IMG/VR virus record: IMGVR_UViG_3300028831_000595
Coordinates: 1-46,046 of that record
DNA length: 46,046 nucleotides
Origin: a virus
Strand: one strand, 5' to 3'
A program made the translations under genes and the position numbers. Below the pieces are notes generated by a model, which saw only the letters and a list, made by a program, of their open reading frames with translations, was not told the origin of the DNA and made no database searches. Positions 19,345 to 28,322 of the stretch are shown here, in pieces (within the stretch, counting starts at the first letter, position 1; the number at the start of each line of letters is the position of its first letter).

Positions 19345-19590
19345 TCACTTCGCGGCGACCGCCGGGTGCGCGTTCACGGCGCGCATCTGGGCGATCAGCG
19401 CACGCTGCATCGCCGCGGAAGCCTCGACCGCGTGCTGGAGCGCCTGAACGCTCTGGTCGAGGTGGGTGTCGGTGGCGCGGTCGGCCTGAAGCTCGGCAAG
19501 CGCCTGATTGAAGAGCGGCTGGAACTTGGTGGCGAACTCCTGATCGAGCGCCGCCTGGCCCTGCTGGATGACTCCATCGAAAAGGCCCGT
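19345..19590 (-). CDS. Helical protein, 81 aa, apparent ACG start
   Basis: The frame reads as a convincing amphipathic helical protein (GLFDGVIQQGQAALDQEFAT, ending NAHPAVAAK) but has no ATG, GTG or TTG at its beginning. An in-frame TAG lies just upstream. The ribosome site GGAGG (after the TAG) is eight bases from ACG 19590, so initiation at ACG is the simplest reading; an ATG-to-ACG consensus error is the alternative. It lies in the lysis cassette between the 33-aa gene and the holin. Function unknown; it has no membrane segment. Confidence 0.55.
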   Translation of the reverse strand, partial: TGLFDGVIQQGQAALDQEFATKFQPLFNQALAELQADRATDTHLDQSVQALQHAVEASAAMQRALIAQMRAVNAHPAVAAK

Positions 19591-19621
19591 CTCCGCTACC
19601 TCCTACGAGATGGTTGGACTG

Positions 19622-19723
19622 CTAGAGCCCGATGGCCCGCAGCGCCGCCGCCAACCCGCGCAGGAACGCGGCGGGACCGTCGGTGAACAGATGCGAAAGC
19701 GCCTGAACCAGTGTGTGCAGCAT
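19622..19723 (-). CDS. 33-aa amphipathic protein
   Basis: ATG 19723 follows a strong GGAGGAGGA ribosome site. The product (MLHTLVQALSHLFTDGPAAF at its start) is one amphipathic or hydrophobic helix with a Gly-Pro kink and ends LRAIGL. It could be a lysis accessory or antiholin peptide, but only its position suggests this. The 220 bases upstream (19724-19945) hold no gene I can support. Confidence 0.55.
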   Translation of the reverse strand: MLHTLVQALSHLFTDGPAAFLRGLAAALRAIGL

Positions 19724-19945
19724 CGGTCCTCCTCCTCGGTCCTCCCCGATCGGCCAGTCCCAAACCGGACGGCCTCGGGCGATGATGAGGAGGGCGGGAC
19801 CAGGAGGACCAATCGCCAGCCCCGCCCCCTTTGGCGAGCATACGCAAGATCCCCCCGATGAGGGATTCTAGGCGTTGACTAGACGCCGATGATGAGAGTA
19901 TGCACGGCTCCCTCATCGTCCTGGCGCCCTCGCTCGGCTCCCTCA

Positions 19946-20368
19946 TCACCGGAGCGCTGATGCTGGCAGCTCAGATGCGGCGCCGCTCGTGACCGAGGCG
20001 CGCGTGCAAAGGCGCGACTCGAGCGCGGGCAGCCGGTGGGTGAGCTGATGGCTGGCGTTGGAGAAGGTCTGGATGAGCCTGCTCCGGGCGACCATCTCCT
20101 CGGGCGTCAGCGTGCGGTTGGCCGGGATCGCCAACGACACGTCGATCAGTTGCCGCAAGGTGATCGTCAGGAGCCTGACCTGGGCTCGGCCGGCGTTGCC
20201 CGAGCGGCAGATTCCCACCTGCGCATCCACGATGCTGTTGGCGAGGTTGGCGTAGCGCCAGAAGCCGTAGCCCAGCAGGATCGACTGGACCACGATCAGC
20301 ACCGCCAGCACGCCCAGGAGGTGCGTGCGGATCTGGCGCGCCACGTAGCGGGGGATGCGCTTGGGCAC
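19946..20368 (-). CDS. Single-pass membrane protein of the lysis region
   Basis: GTG 20368 overlaps the upstream stop (TAGTG). The 140-aa product has a basic N-terminus, one strong membrane helix (LLGVLAVLIVVQSILLGYGF, about 17-36) and a soluble domain with two Cys (ICRSGNAGRAQVR and near SRLCTR) that should lie outside the membrane. Such N-in, C-out proteins beside holins can act as spanin-like or lysis-timing factors. No homology is recognised. Confidence 0.7.
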   Translation of the reverse strand: MPKRIPRYVARQIRTHLLGVLAVLIVVQSILLGYGFWRYANLANSIVDAQVGICRSGNAGRAQVRLLTITLRQLIDVSLAIPANRTLTPEEMVARSRLIQTFSNASHQLTHRLPALESRLCTRASVTSGAASELPASALR

Positions 20369-20715
20369 TAGCCCCCGAGCCCCGCGAGCGCCAGCACCGC
20401 GCCGATGATGCCGCCGAAGATCCCGACGATCGCGGCGGCAACGGCGATGACGCCCTTGGTGCCGAGGCGAAACCCGAGCCGCTGGGTCTCGGCCACCTGA
20501 AGAGCCTCGGCGCGAGCCTCAACAGACGCGAGCACCAGTTCCATCTTCCCCAGCTGAACGCTCTGAGCCTGCTGGCGCTCCTCGAGCCGGGTGATGGCCT
20601 CGCCGAGCTGGCGCGTCTCCAGACGCTCGAAGCGGCGCACCAGCGCCTCGAACTCGCGGTAGGGCACGAAGTCGGGAAGAGGGCCTCGCGGGTAGGGAGG
20701 CTCGTGGGTCGACAT
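20368..20715 (-). CDS. Coiled-coil plus C-terminal membrane helix, XhlA/holin-like
   Basis: ATG 20715 begins a 115-aa protein. A heptad-like helix (FERLETRQLGEAITRLEERQ and onward, about 28-85) is followed by one Gly/Ala-rich membrane segment at the C-terminus (VIAVAAAIVGIFGGIIGAVL). This matches the plan of XhlA-type hemolysin/holin partners, which are coiled coil first and tail-anchored. It starts the lysis group after the tail lysin gene. Confidence 0.65.
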   Translation of the reverse strand: MSTHEPPYPRGPLPDFVPYREFEALVRRFERLETRQLGEAITRLEERQQAQSVQLGKMELVLASVEARAEALQVAETQRLGFRLGTKGVIAVAAAIVGIFGGIIGAVLALAGLGG

Positions 20716-20722
20716 CCCACGA

Positions 20723-22042
20723 TTATCCCGGTCGCCGGATTCTCCAGAAGGTGCGCCCGGCGACGCTGGTGGTGTGAACGCTGGCGCCGGTGTGCGGCGA
20801 CTCCACGGCCATGCCGTTGCCCAGGTACAACATGACGTGGCCCGGCTCCGGGAAGAGCAGGTCGCCGGGCTCGGCGTTTCCGAGGTTCGGCACAGGAGTT
20901 CCGACGTTGGCCTGTTCCTCGCTCGTGCGCGGCAGCAGCACGCCGGCCTTCGCCCACGCGAAGCGGACCAGCGCCGAGCAGTCAAAGCCCTTGATGTTGG
21001 CGCCCTGGGCGATGCCCGTGGTCGGGCCCTGGAGGTTGCCGCCGCCCCACGAGTAGGGGATGCCGAGCTCTGAGAGCGCGGCCTGGGTGGCGATACCCGC
21101 GCCACCCGAGGCCGGCGGCGCCTGCGAGGGCGCATTCCCCGCTGCGACCTCGCCGGTCGGCGCCATGATCGCCTTCATGATCGGGTCGACCATCTGCATG
21201 ACTTCCTGCAAATCGGGCGCCTTGCCCCGAAGCGCATCGTTCGAGATGCGGTTGGCGTAGGAAAGGAGCGCCCCGAAGGCGCCTTGGGTCAGCCCGCCGC
21301 CGCCCGGCATCCCGCCCGTGGCCGTGCTCGAGGCGAGCGTCTGGCCGCCGCCCGCGCCCTGTACCAGCGCCCTGGCCTGGTCGAGCTTCGCCAGCGCGTG
21401 CTGGGTGGGGATCTCGTTCGATGTCCCGCGGCCGACCTGGGAGTAGTACTGCATGAGAGCGTCGCTCGGGCTCATGCCCCTGCCGCCGCCGAGCTTGGCC
21501 CACGCCGGCAGCACCGCCATCGCGTTGGTGTAGGGATCCTGGGCCTGCTGGGGCGTCAGGTGCCCGAGTGCGCCGCCCTGATGGAGCTGGTAGAGGCCGA
21601 AGCTCGTTCCCTGGTCGCCGATCGCGCGCGGGTTGCCGCCCGACTCCTCGAGCGCGATGGCGACCGCGAGGTTCGGGTCGACGCCGGTCTGGTGGGCCGC
21701 GCGCACCACGCCCTGCACCCAGCCGGGTGCGCCCGAGGACGCGGCCGGGGTAGGCTGGGTGAGCGCGGGCAACGCGGCTGGGCGGGTCAGACCTGACGGC
21801 CCGCCCAGCGTTTTCAGGATGCCGCCCAGGCCGACGCCGCCCGGCATCGGCAGGTTGTGGATCGCGCCCATCCCGGGGCCGGGCCCCGGCAACTGCCGGA
21901 GCGGCGCGGGCGCGGGCGTCGAGATCAGCGGGCTCGCGGCGCGGTCGATGGACGCCTGGAAGATGTTGCCCGAAGGCCACGGCGACGGCGGCGATGCGGG
22001 TGCGGCTGGCGCGGGTGCGGGTGCGATGCTGGTCAGCGGCAT
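20723..22042 (-). CDS. Tail-associated lysin: transglycosylase plus NlpC/P60 domains
   Basis: ATG 22042 follows GGAGG. The 439-aa product has a Pro/Ala-rich linker, a lysozyme/SLT-like domain (GVDPNLAVAIALEESGGNPR with catalytic Glu, then SFGLYQLHQGGALGHL), a second linker, and a C-terminal NlpC/P60 domain with Cys in IKGFDCSALVRFAWAKAG and His in EPGHVMLYLG. Two cell-wall activities in one virion-type protein suit an enzyme that opens peptidoglycan during DNA entry. It sits between the internal virion genes and the lysis genes; no signal peptide. Confidence 0.85.
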   Translation of the reverse strand: MPLTSIAPAPAPAAPASPPSPWPSGNIFQASIDRAASPLISTPAPAPLRQLPGPGPGMGAIHNLPMPGGVGLGGILKTLGGPSGLTRPAALPALTQPTPAASSGAPGWVQGVVRAAHQTGVDPNLAVAIALEESGGNPRAIGDQGTSFGLYQLHQGGALGHLTPQQAQDPYTNAMAVLPAWAKLGGGRGMSPSDALMQYYSQVGRGTSNEIPTQHALAKLDQARALVQGAGGGQTLASSTATGGMPGGGGLTQGAFGALLSYANRISNDALRGKAPDLQEVMQMVDPIMKAIMAPTGEVAAGNAPSQAPPASGGAGIATQAALSELGIPYSWGGGNLQGPTTGIAQGANIKGFDCSALVRFAWAKAGVLLPRTSEEQANVGTPVPNLGNAEPGDLLFPEPGHVMLYLGNGMAVESPHTGASVHTTSVAGRTFWRIRRPG

Positions 22043-22052
22043 GTCGACCTCC

Positions 22053-22080
22053 GCGCCCACCGGGGCGAGCCGATGGGCGC
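22053..22080. other. Hairpin upstream of the tail lysin
   Basis: GCGCCCA (22053-22059) and TGGGCGC (22074-22080) form a 7-bp stem just before the GGAGG of the tail lysin gene. It could separate transcripts or shape its leader; no T-run on either strand. Confidence 0.4.
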
Positions 22081-22174
22081 CTCAGCCGGCCGCCGGCGCA
22101 CTCCCCTCACGCAGCGGCCTCGGACCCCCCGGAAGAGGGATGCGCTCGCTCCTGAGCGGTGGCATCCTGGGGGC

Positions 22175-22342
22175 ATGCAAAGGAACGGAGAACCACGCAG
22201 TCGCCTGTATGAGGCCGTCATCGCGATCATCATCGTTGTGGGCGCGATCTGGGGGCTCTACAGCCTGACTCACTCGCACGGCCAACCGCCCGCCCAGACC
22301 GAGCCCTACTCGTGCTGGCAGGGCGGCTGCTCCGGGCAGTAG
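22175..22342 (+). CDS. 55-aa membrane protein on the opposite strand
   Basis: The frame fills most of a gap between two leftward genes and points rightward. The product has a basic N-terminus, one clear membrane helix (LYEAVIAIIIVVGAIWGLYS, about 11-30) and a short tail with CWQGGC. The basic, hydrophobic, polar order and exact fit in the gap favour a real gene, but the ribosome site (GGGGG, two bases before ATG) is poor and no promoter is obvious. It could be an accessory membrane peptide such as an exclusion factor; this is speculation. Confidence 0.5.
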   Translation: MQRNGEPRSRLYEAVIAIIIVVGAIWGLYSLTHSHGQPPAQTEPYSCWQGGCSGQ

Positions 22343-22345
22343 CCA

Positions 22346-25300
22346 CTAGCCGCCGTAGCGCTGGGCGCGGGCCGCGAGTGCCGCCCGGTCGTAGGACTGG
22401 AGCGGCAGCCCGGCGAGGTAGCTCGCAAGCGACCGGCGCATCCCCTCGGGATCCTCGGGGTTGATGCCCGCCGCGAAGGAGTAAGGCGGGAAGAGGCGTG
22501 CGATCTCATCGGCGGTCGAGGAAAAGCCCGGCACGTCGTGGCCGAGCGCCTGGCTCATCTTCGGGCCGAAGTCTGGAATCGGCAGCCCCAGCGAGTGCAG
22601 CGCGTTGATGATCGGCGGCGCTACCGCGCGGCGCGGCGCGGAGCCTGCGTAGAAGAAGCGGTGCCCGGTGGGCACCTGCCAGGCCGCGCCGACGAACGGG
22701 TTGACGAGGTTCGAGAGCAGCGTGCGCTGGACCTGGGTCGGGTCGAGCGTGTTCAGCGTGCCCCACGGGCTGATTCGCTCCGGGTTCCACAGGATCGGCT
22801 GATCGGCCGGCATGCCGAGCAGGTGGTGCAGGAAGCCGCCGGGGTCGGGGATCCCGAACGAGGAGCGCTGCCCCACCGGCAGGTTCTCGGGACCGCCCGG
22901 CGCGACGCCGGCGGTGCGCCCGAGCAGATCCGCAAGCTCGGCGTGGTGGGTGAAGTAGCCCGGCCGGGTCACGGCCATCTTCAGCGTGCGCGGCACCGCC
23001 TTGGAGGTGTAGGTGATGAACGGCATCCAGAACCGTCTGGCCTCCGCCACGAAACGTGAGACGTGCCCGTAGTCGAAGAGGAACGTGTGGGTGAGGTCCG
23101 CCGCATCGACGATCGACTTGCCCTGCTTGCGAAGGTCGAGGTAGGTGCCAAGGCGCGTGGCGTCCTCCCGGGCCTGGCCGATCTTCCCCGAAAGCCGTGC
23201 GGCGGCGCCCTCGCCGGGCAGGTGGCGCGGCAGCGCCTTGCGCGCCCAGCCCAGGCGCTTTGCGAGCGCGTTGCGTTCCGCGGCGTACTCGCTCGGGCCA
23301 CCCGCGAGCTCGGAGCCGATGAAGCCCTGGCCGTGGATCCCCATCGCCTCGGCCTCGTGCAGGAACTCCTCGCCGGTCATGGTCTTGCCGCCGACGGTGA
23401 TCCTCATCGCCCGCAGCTTCTCGGGGTTGCCCTGGTTCTTGACGATGCGCCCGGCCTGGAGGTAGGAGATCGGGTTACGGGCGCCGGCCCACCATGCGCC
23501 GATGGCGTCGCCGTAGGCGTTTCGAAGGTGGTAGCCCGGAGAGACCAGCGCCAGCACCTTCCAGTGCGAGGTCAGCTTCTTCAGGAAGTTCACCGCCGCG
23601 ATCTGTGAGTTCGGATCCTTGAAGGTCTGGCCGATGTCGGACTGGACCTTGCGGATCACGTTCATCTCCTGCTCGGGCACGCGCACCCTACCCTTGGCGC
23701 CCGGCAGCATCAGGTTCTCGTACTTCTGTCCCAGCGCGTCGAAGCCCTTGTGGACGTCCTTCCACTCCTCGGGCGTCGCAACGCGGCCGGGGAGCTTCGC
23801 CAGCTCGGCGCGCTTGGCGGTGATCTTCTCCTGCTTTGCAAGCGCCGTCTTGAGCTTGCCGGCCGCCACGTCGGCCTTGCGGGTGGCCGCGCGCACCGCC
23901 GACGGTGTGCCGGTGTAGGTGCCCTGCGCGCGGGCGTGCGCGATGCGCGCCTCGGTATGCGCCCGCTGTGCCGCCTCCAGTTCGCGCTGGGCCTGCTTGA
24001 GCGCGATCGGGTCGGCTGAGCGGTCGGCCCTGAGCACCTGCTTGCGCGCCCGCTCCACCGACGTGCGCGCCGCCCGCAGCGTCGCCTTGGTCTCGACCGG
24101 GCGCACAACCGCCCGAGGCGCCGACGAGGGCGCACCGGGCTTCACCACGTCCGCAAACGGCGCGGTGTCGCGCTCGCGGCGCACGGGGGTGGCGCCGCCC
24201 GCCATCACCTCGCGCGCGTACTGGGCGCGAAGCTCGCCGCCCATGCCGGGCTCGGCGCCGATGGCCTGGTAGCCGATGCGCCCCTTGCCGCCCCTGACCT
24301 CGCCCGGCCGGTAGGGCGGCAGCCTGCTCGAGCCCGCCGGGTAAATCCCGCGCATGTCGGCGGCGGGCGCGCGGATCGTCTCGCCCGGGCGCGGCACGGG
24401 CGGGCGCTGGAACCCGGCGCGCTCCATCGGCGTCAGGTTGGCGGCGCCGAGCTCGTCCGCACGCGGCGCCTCCTTGAGCGCCGCCACCACGCGGGCGCGC
24501 TCGGCCCGCGCCGCCGCCAGCGTTCTCGAAGCCCGCTCGCGGGCCGCCAGCGCCGGCGCTGGGCGCCCGGCCACGCGCTCCGCAAACTGCGCCCCGCGCC
24601 GCTGGGCGAGCCGCGAGGCCACGCGCTCGCGGTAGGTCGCCAGATCGGTCGGCTGCTGGAGCTCCTTCAGTCTGCCCTGCGCCAGCTCGTGCTCGGTCTG
24701 GAGGTCAGCGATGCGCGAGGCGGGGATGTCCTCGGGGCTCGGCATCCGAACGCCCGCGCGCTCGGCCGCCACGCGGCGCATGGAGACGTCCTGCAAGGCC
24801 GCGGTGTGGGCGCGCACGCGCGCCTGGAGCAGCTTGGCGACGTTCGTCTCGGCGTCGAAACCCGCGTTCTTCATAGCCTCGATCGTCGGGAAGCGCTCGT
24901 CCTTGACGAAGAACGGTGTGCGGCCGGCGCCCGCCTTCATGCCCGGCTGGGCGAGGAAGCGCTCGCGCTCGGCCGGGGTACGGAGGCGGTGGGTCAGGTA
25001 GTTGGGCACGTCCTTGACGTCGATGCCGTGGCCGACCTCGACCTCGCGCAGCCGCGCCAGCAAATCCTTCGCGGTCGCGACGTGCTGCTCGAGCTCCTGG
25101 GGGACGGCGTACTTGGCGGGCTGCTCGATGTGGTGGGCCATCTGCTCGTAGGCCTGGTCGAGCGTCCACGCCTTGCCGGTGGCCGGGTTCACCTCCTGGC
25201 CCTTGCCCATCTTCACCACGGAGTCGATGACGCCCTGGTGGAAGATCCCCACCTGGCGCAGGAGCTTCTGCTGGTAGGTGCCGATGGTGCGCCGGGTCGC

Positions 25301-26233
25301 GACGGCGGCCTTGTAGGCGGGCAGCTTGCGCTCGAGGCCGCCGGTCAGAAAGTCGCGCTGGAAGGTCTCGATCGCCGAGCGCAGGCCCTCGTTCTTCATG
25401 ATCGTGCCGCCGACCTTGCCGGCAGCCCTGGCGACCGCGGCGCTGCCGGGGATCGTCCCGACCTCCTTGACGTACTTCGTGCCCTGGATCCCCAGCGAGA
25501 GCCGCGCCCCCGGCCCACGCGCCGCCCGGGTGGCCGCCTGCGCCGCGTAGTGGCCCTCGAACGCCCGTTGCAGATCGGGGATGTGCATCGCGGGCAGCGC
25601 CTCGCCCGCAGCCTGCGCCCTGTGGCCCGCACCCACCACCTGCGCCACCTTCTCGGCGGCGCGGGTCTCGACGGCGCGCAGCGCGGCCTCGGTGCCGTGC
25701 TCGAGCGCGGAGCCCGCGCCCGGGAGCCCGACGTAGGTCAGCGGGTCGCCGAGGATGCTGGCGCCGGTGCCGAGCACGTCGCCGAGCGTGCCGCCGGGGA
25801 GCAGCCCGTGCTGGCGCAAGACGTCGCCCAGCATCACGCTCTCGTGCGGCTTCACGCCGGGGATTCTGTTGTAGAGGTCGCCCACCTGCGGCACCGCGAC
25901 GCTCCACACGTCCGGTGCGATCGCGGCGATGTGGCGCAGCGCGTCGAGCGGATGCAGGTTGGCGAGACTGCCGATCGCGTAGGCGGGCTCCGAGAGCGCG
26001 TGGAAGATCCGGTTGACCGGCGCCCCGATCATGCTGGGAAGCCCGCCGTGGTGGGCGAGCGGCTGCGGGGCGACCGCCTGGATCGGCGCGAGCTGCGAGA
26101 CCTTGGACGGGCCGCCTGAGAGCACCGAGAGCGGGCCGCTGGGCTTCAGCGCCACCGGCCTCGGCGCGGGCGCAGGAGTCGGTGCCGCCGTGGGCGCCGG
26201 CGCTGCGGTCGTCCCGTTGGCGACGAGCGGCAT
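22346..26233 (-). CDS. Large internal virion protein
   Basis: The 1295-aa product starts with a Pro/Ala-rich arm, continues with long Ala/Arg-rich helices and coiled coils (around 500-780), and has a more conserved C-terminal third. That third includes SHWKVLALVSPGYHLRNAYG and RFWMPFITYTSKAVPRTLKM. These segments resemble the large phage proteins that carry polyvalent-protein-associated domains and behave as ejected internal virion proteins. In a phage without a tape measure it is the likely equivalent of T7 gp16-type ejection proteins. The exact family is not certain. Confidence 0.75.
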   Translation of the reverse strand: MPLVANGTTAAPAPTAAPTPAPAPRPVALKPSGPLSVLSGGPSKVSQLAPIQAVAPQPLAHHGGLPSMIGAPVNRIFHALSEPAYAIGSLANLHPLDALRHIAAIAPDVWSVAVPQVGDLYNRIPGVKPHESVMLGDVLRQHGLLPGGTLGDVLGTGASILGDPLTYVGLPGAGSALEHGTEAALRAVETRAAEKVAQVVGAGHRAQAAGEALPAMHIPDLQRAFEGHYAAQAATRAARGPGARLSLGIQGTKYVKEVGTIPGSAAVARAAGKVGGTIMKNEGLRSAIETFQRDFLTGGLERKLPAYKAAVATRRTIGTYQQKLLRQVGIFHQGVIDSVVKMGKGQEVNPATGKAWTLDQAYEQMAHHIEQPAKYAVPQELEQHVATAKDLLARLREVEVGHGIDVKDVPNYLTHRLRTPAERERFLAQPGMKAGAGRTPFFVKDERFPTIEAMKNAGFDAETNVAKLLQARVRAHTAALQDVSMRRVAAERAGVRMPSPEDIPASRIADLQTEHELAQGRLKELQQPTDLATYRERVASRLAQRRGAQFAERVAGRPAPALAARERASRTLAAARAERARVVAALKEAPRADELGAANLTPMERAGFQRPPVPRPGETIRAPAADMRGIYPAGSSRLPPYRPGEVRGGKGRIGYQAIGAEPGMGGELRAQYAREVMAGGATPVRRERDTAPFADVVKPGAPSSAPRAVVRPVETKATLRAARTSVERARKQVLRADRSADPIALKQAQRELEAAQRAHTEARIAHARAQGTYTGTPSAVRAATRKADVAAGKLKTALAKQEKITAKRAELAKLPGRVATPEEWKDVHKGFDALGQKYENLMLPGAKGRVRVPEQEMNVIRKVQSDIGQTFKDPNSQIAAVNFLKKLTSHWKVLALVSPGYHLRNAYGDAIGAWWAGARNPISYLQAGRIVKNQGNPEKLRAMRITVGGKTMTGEEFLHEAEAMGIHGQGFIGSELAGGPSEYAAERNALAKRLGWARKALPRHLPGEGAAARLSGKIGQAREDATRLGTYLDLRKQGKSIVDAADLTHTFLFDYGHVSRFVAEARRFWMPFITYTSKAVPRTLKMAVTRPGYFTHHAELADLLGRTAGVAPGGPENLPVGQRSSFGIPDPGGFLHHLLGMPADQPILWNPERISPWGTLNTLDPTQVQRTLLSNLVNPFVGAAWQVPTGHRFFYAGSAPRRAVAPPIINALHSLGLPIPDFGPKMSQALGHDVPGFSSTADEIARLFPPYSFAAGINPEDPEGMRRSLASYLAGLPLQSYDRAALAARAQRYGG

Positions 26234-26236
26234 CGC

Positions 26237-28021
26237 CTACCCCGGGAAGGGCCCAGCGATGGCGTTGCCGTTCTCGTCGACCCAGGTGCCGGTGACGTTG
26301 TGGACCGTGGTGCGCGCCTTGGCCGTGTTCATGCCCGAGCCCACGAGCGCCTTGAAGAAGTCACCCTCCTGGCCCGACCAGTGGAAGCCCTGAAGCTGGG
26401 AGGCGGCGCTGCGGGTGATGTTGTAGGCGTCCCGCGGCGTGACGCCGCTGTTCAGCATGTCGGTGAGAAGCTGCTGCGGCGCCTCGGCGCCGACCGTGCC
26501 GTAGTCGTAGACGGTGGCGGTGCCCTGCTTGTGGGAGCCCGTGCGCACCTGCTTGCCCTGGAGCGCGGCGAGCGCCGAGCCCGCCCACTTGGACTTGATC
26601 TTCTGGTAGTCCTTGGCAGTCGAGGCCTGGGTGCGCGCACCGCTCGTGCTCTGAGTGGCGGCGGCGCGGATCCCGGCCGCGGTGACCGTCCCCTGCGCCC
26701 GGGTAGCCGCGGCGGCCGTGGTGGCCGCCGCCTGCACGTTCGCCTTGTCGAGCCCGAACTGGCCCGCGATCTGCGACACCTGGGTCTTGGTGAGGTTGGT
26801 GCCGAGCACGCCGAGCAGACGCAGGATGTTGCCCGCGGAGCGGATCTGGTCGTGGGCCGCCTGGATCCTGACGTTGGCCGCGGCCTGGTTTGCCTCGCGC
26901 TGGGTGGCGCCGGCCTGCTGCGCCTCGACCTTGGCGAGCTCGGCCTGGCGGGTGATGTAGTCGGAGATGATCTGGCCGTGCGCCTTCAGGTTGGCGCTCG
27001 AGATCCCGGTCTGGGCCTGGATGCCCTGCTGGCGCAGGAAGCCCGGCAGCATCGCGGCGGCGTTGGTGGTCGACATGCCCTGCGCCGCGCCGAGGTGCTG
27101 GGCGATCTGGCCGAGCTCGCCCGGAAGCGAGGAGATGGCGCCGGGGATGCCGGCGGTCGCCATGTTCTGGTTGCCGCCCATGCCCGCGAGCTGCGCGAGA
27201 TTCCCGGTCTGGGTGCCGATGGCGCTGGCGAAGTCCTGCGCGGCCTGAGCCTGGTTTCCGAAGTAGCCCTGGAGCGCGTTCTGCTGGGCGGTCGCGTTCT
27301 CGTCGGTCATGCGCAGGAGCGCCGCGATCTCGGGCGGGTAGCCCGCGTAGGGATCGGGCGCCGCCGGCGGAGGGACGGCCGCAGCGGGGGCCCCAGTGGC
27401 CGCCGGCGGCGCGGCAGCCGCGGGAGAGCTCACGGCCGGAAGCGACGCGGCGATGCGCGAGGGATCGTGAAGCCACGAGCCCGCGCCCGAGAAGGCGTTG
27501 GCGGTCGGGTCACCCGGCGTGACCCCGGCGGGATAGACGCTCGTGGGCGCCACGAAGCCCTGCTGCGGGCCCGGCGCCGGCGCTGCGGGCGCGCTCACCG
27601 CCGGGGCCGCCGGGGCGGGCGCGGAGATCGGAGTAGCGCGCACGGCCCCGGCGGAGAGCGCCGGCGATCGAGGGGCTGCCGGCGCAGGCTTGGGCGCATG
27701 GTAGAGCGGCTTGGCGGCGCTGCCCGTCAGCACCTTGGGCGAGACGTTCTTCGGGCTCGGCGGTCCTGCCGGGCGCGCGGCGGGCGCGGCGACGGTCTGG
27801 TTTCGCTGCTGGGGCAGGCGCCCGGTGATCGCCAGAAGCCCGGTGTTCGGCGCCTTGTAGGTCTTGCCGCGAAGCGCCTGCTTGAAGCCGCCGGCCGGGA
27901 GTTTCTGCGGCTTGGGCGCGGGCACGGTCTTTCCGGTCACCGCCCGCTGGATCACGGGCACGGCGGGCCTGGGCGCCGGCGCCCGCTGCGCTGCGACCAA
28001 CTGGGCGAGCGTCAGCGCCAC
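26237..28021 (-). CDS. Internal virion protein, Ala/Pro/Gln-rich
   Basis: GTG 28021 starts a 594-aa protein. The first 200 residues are a Pro/Ala-rich disordered arm. The remainder is long Gln/Ala-rich helix (ENATAQQNALQGYFGNQAQA, then KVEAQQAGATQREANQAAAN), ending in a small domain around ITRSAASQLQGFHWSG. Composition, size and position between collar fibre and tail lysin match ejection proteins of podoviruses. No enzymatic motif is seen. Confidence 0.7.
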   Translation of the reverse strand: MALTLAQLVAAQRAPAPRPAVPVIQRAVTGKTVPAPKPQKLPAGGFKQALRGKTYKAPNTGLLAITGRLPQQRNQTVAAPAARPAGPPSPKNVSPKVLTGSAAKPLYHAPKPAPAAPRSPALSAGAVRATPISAPAPAAPAVSAPAAPAPGPQQGFVAPTSVYPAGVTPGDPTANAFSGAGSWLHDPSRIAASLPAVSSPAAAAPPAATGAPAAAVPPPAAPDPYAGYPPEIAALLRMTDENATAQQNALQGYFGNQAQAAQDFASAIGTQTGNLAQLAGMGGNQNMATAGIPGAISSLPGELGQIAQHLGAAQGMSTTNAAAMLPGFLRQQGIQAQTGISSANLKAHGQIISDYITRQAELAKVEAQQAGATQREANQAAANVRIQAAHDQIRSAGNILRLLGVLGTNLTKTQVSQIAGQFGLDKANVQAAATTAAAATRAQGTVTAAGIRAAATQSTSGARTQASTAKDYQKIKSKWAGSALAALQGKQVRTGSHKQGTATVYDYGTVGAEAPQQLLTDMLNSGVTPRDAYNITRSAASQLQGFHWSGQEGDFFKALVGSGMNTAKARTTVHNVTGTWVDENGNAIAGPFPG

Positions 28022-28024
28022 GGC

Positions 28025-28321
28025 CTACTTCTTCCCGGCCGCTGCGAGCTTTTGGAACCGCGCCTTGCCCAAGCTTCTCCTGCCGATCGCAGCGGCAAGT
28101 CCGCCGGGGTTGGTGACACCCGGCTTGTTGGCGAGCTTCTGCTCGAGCGCCGCGAAGCGCCCGCCCTGACCCAGAGGCGCGTTCGGGTTGGGCTTCGCCT
28201 TGCCCCGCCGCAGCGCCATGAGCCGTCCTGCCTGAGCCTTGTTCTGTGCGCTTGCCATCTGTCCCTCCGCGCTTCGGGTCGCCATCGCCTGCAACATCTT
28301 GCCTGCCGCCGTCCTCGCCAC
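28025..28321 (-). CDS. Small basic internal virion-type protein, 98 aa
   Basis: GTG 28321 starts three bases after the stop of the 344-aa gene. The product is very basic and Ala/Gln/Met-rich (RLMALRRGKAKPNPNAPLGQ in the middle, LGKARFQKLAAAGKK at the end). It probably binds DNA or the larger internal proteins in the capsid; that is inference from charge and neighbours. Confidence 0.6.
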   Translation of the reverse strand: MARTAAGKMLQAMATRSAEGQMASAQNKAQAGRLMALRRGKAKPNPNAPLGQGGRFAALEQKLANKPGVTNPGGLAAAIGRRSLGKARFQKLAAAGKK

Positions 28322-28322
28322 C

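Noticed and set aside
19900-19992. 30-codon plus-strand frame with a possible membrane helix (MHGSLIVLAPSLGSLITGAL)
   Set aside because: It has no good ribosome site, the nearest promoter-like sequence would start RNA inside the frame, and it overlaps the end of a leftward gene.
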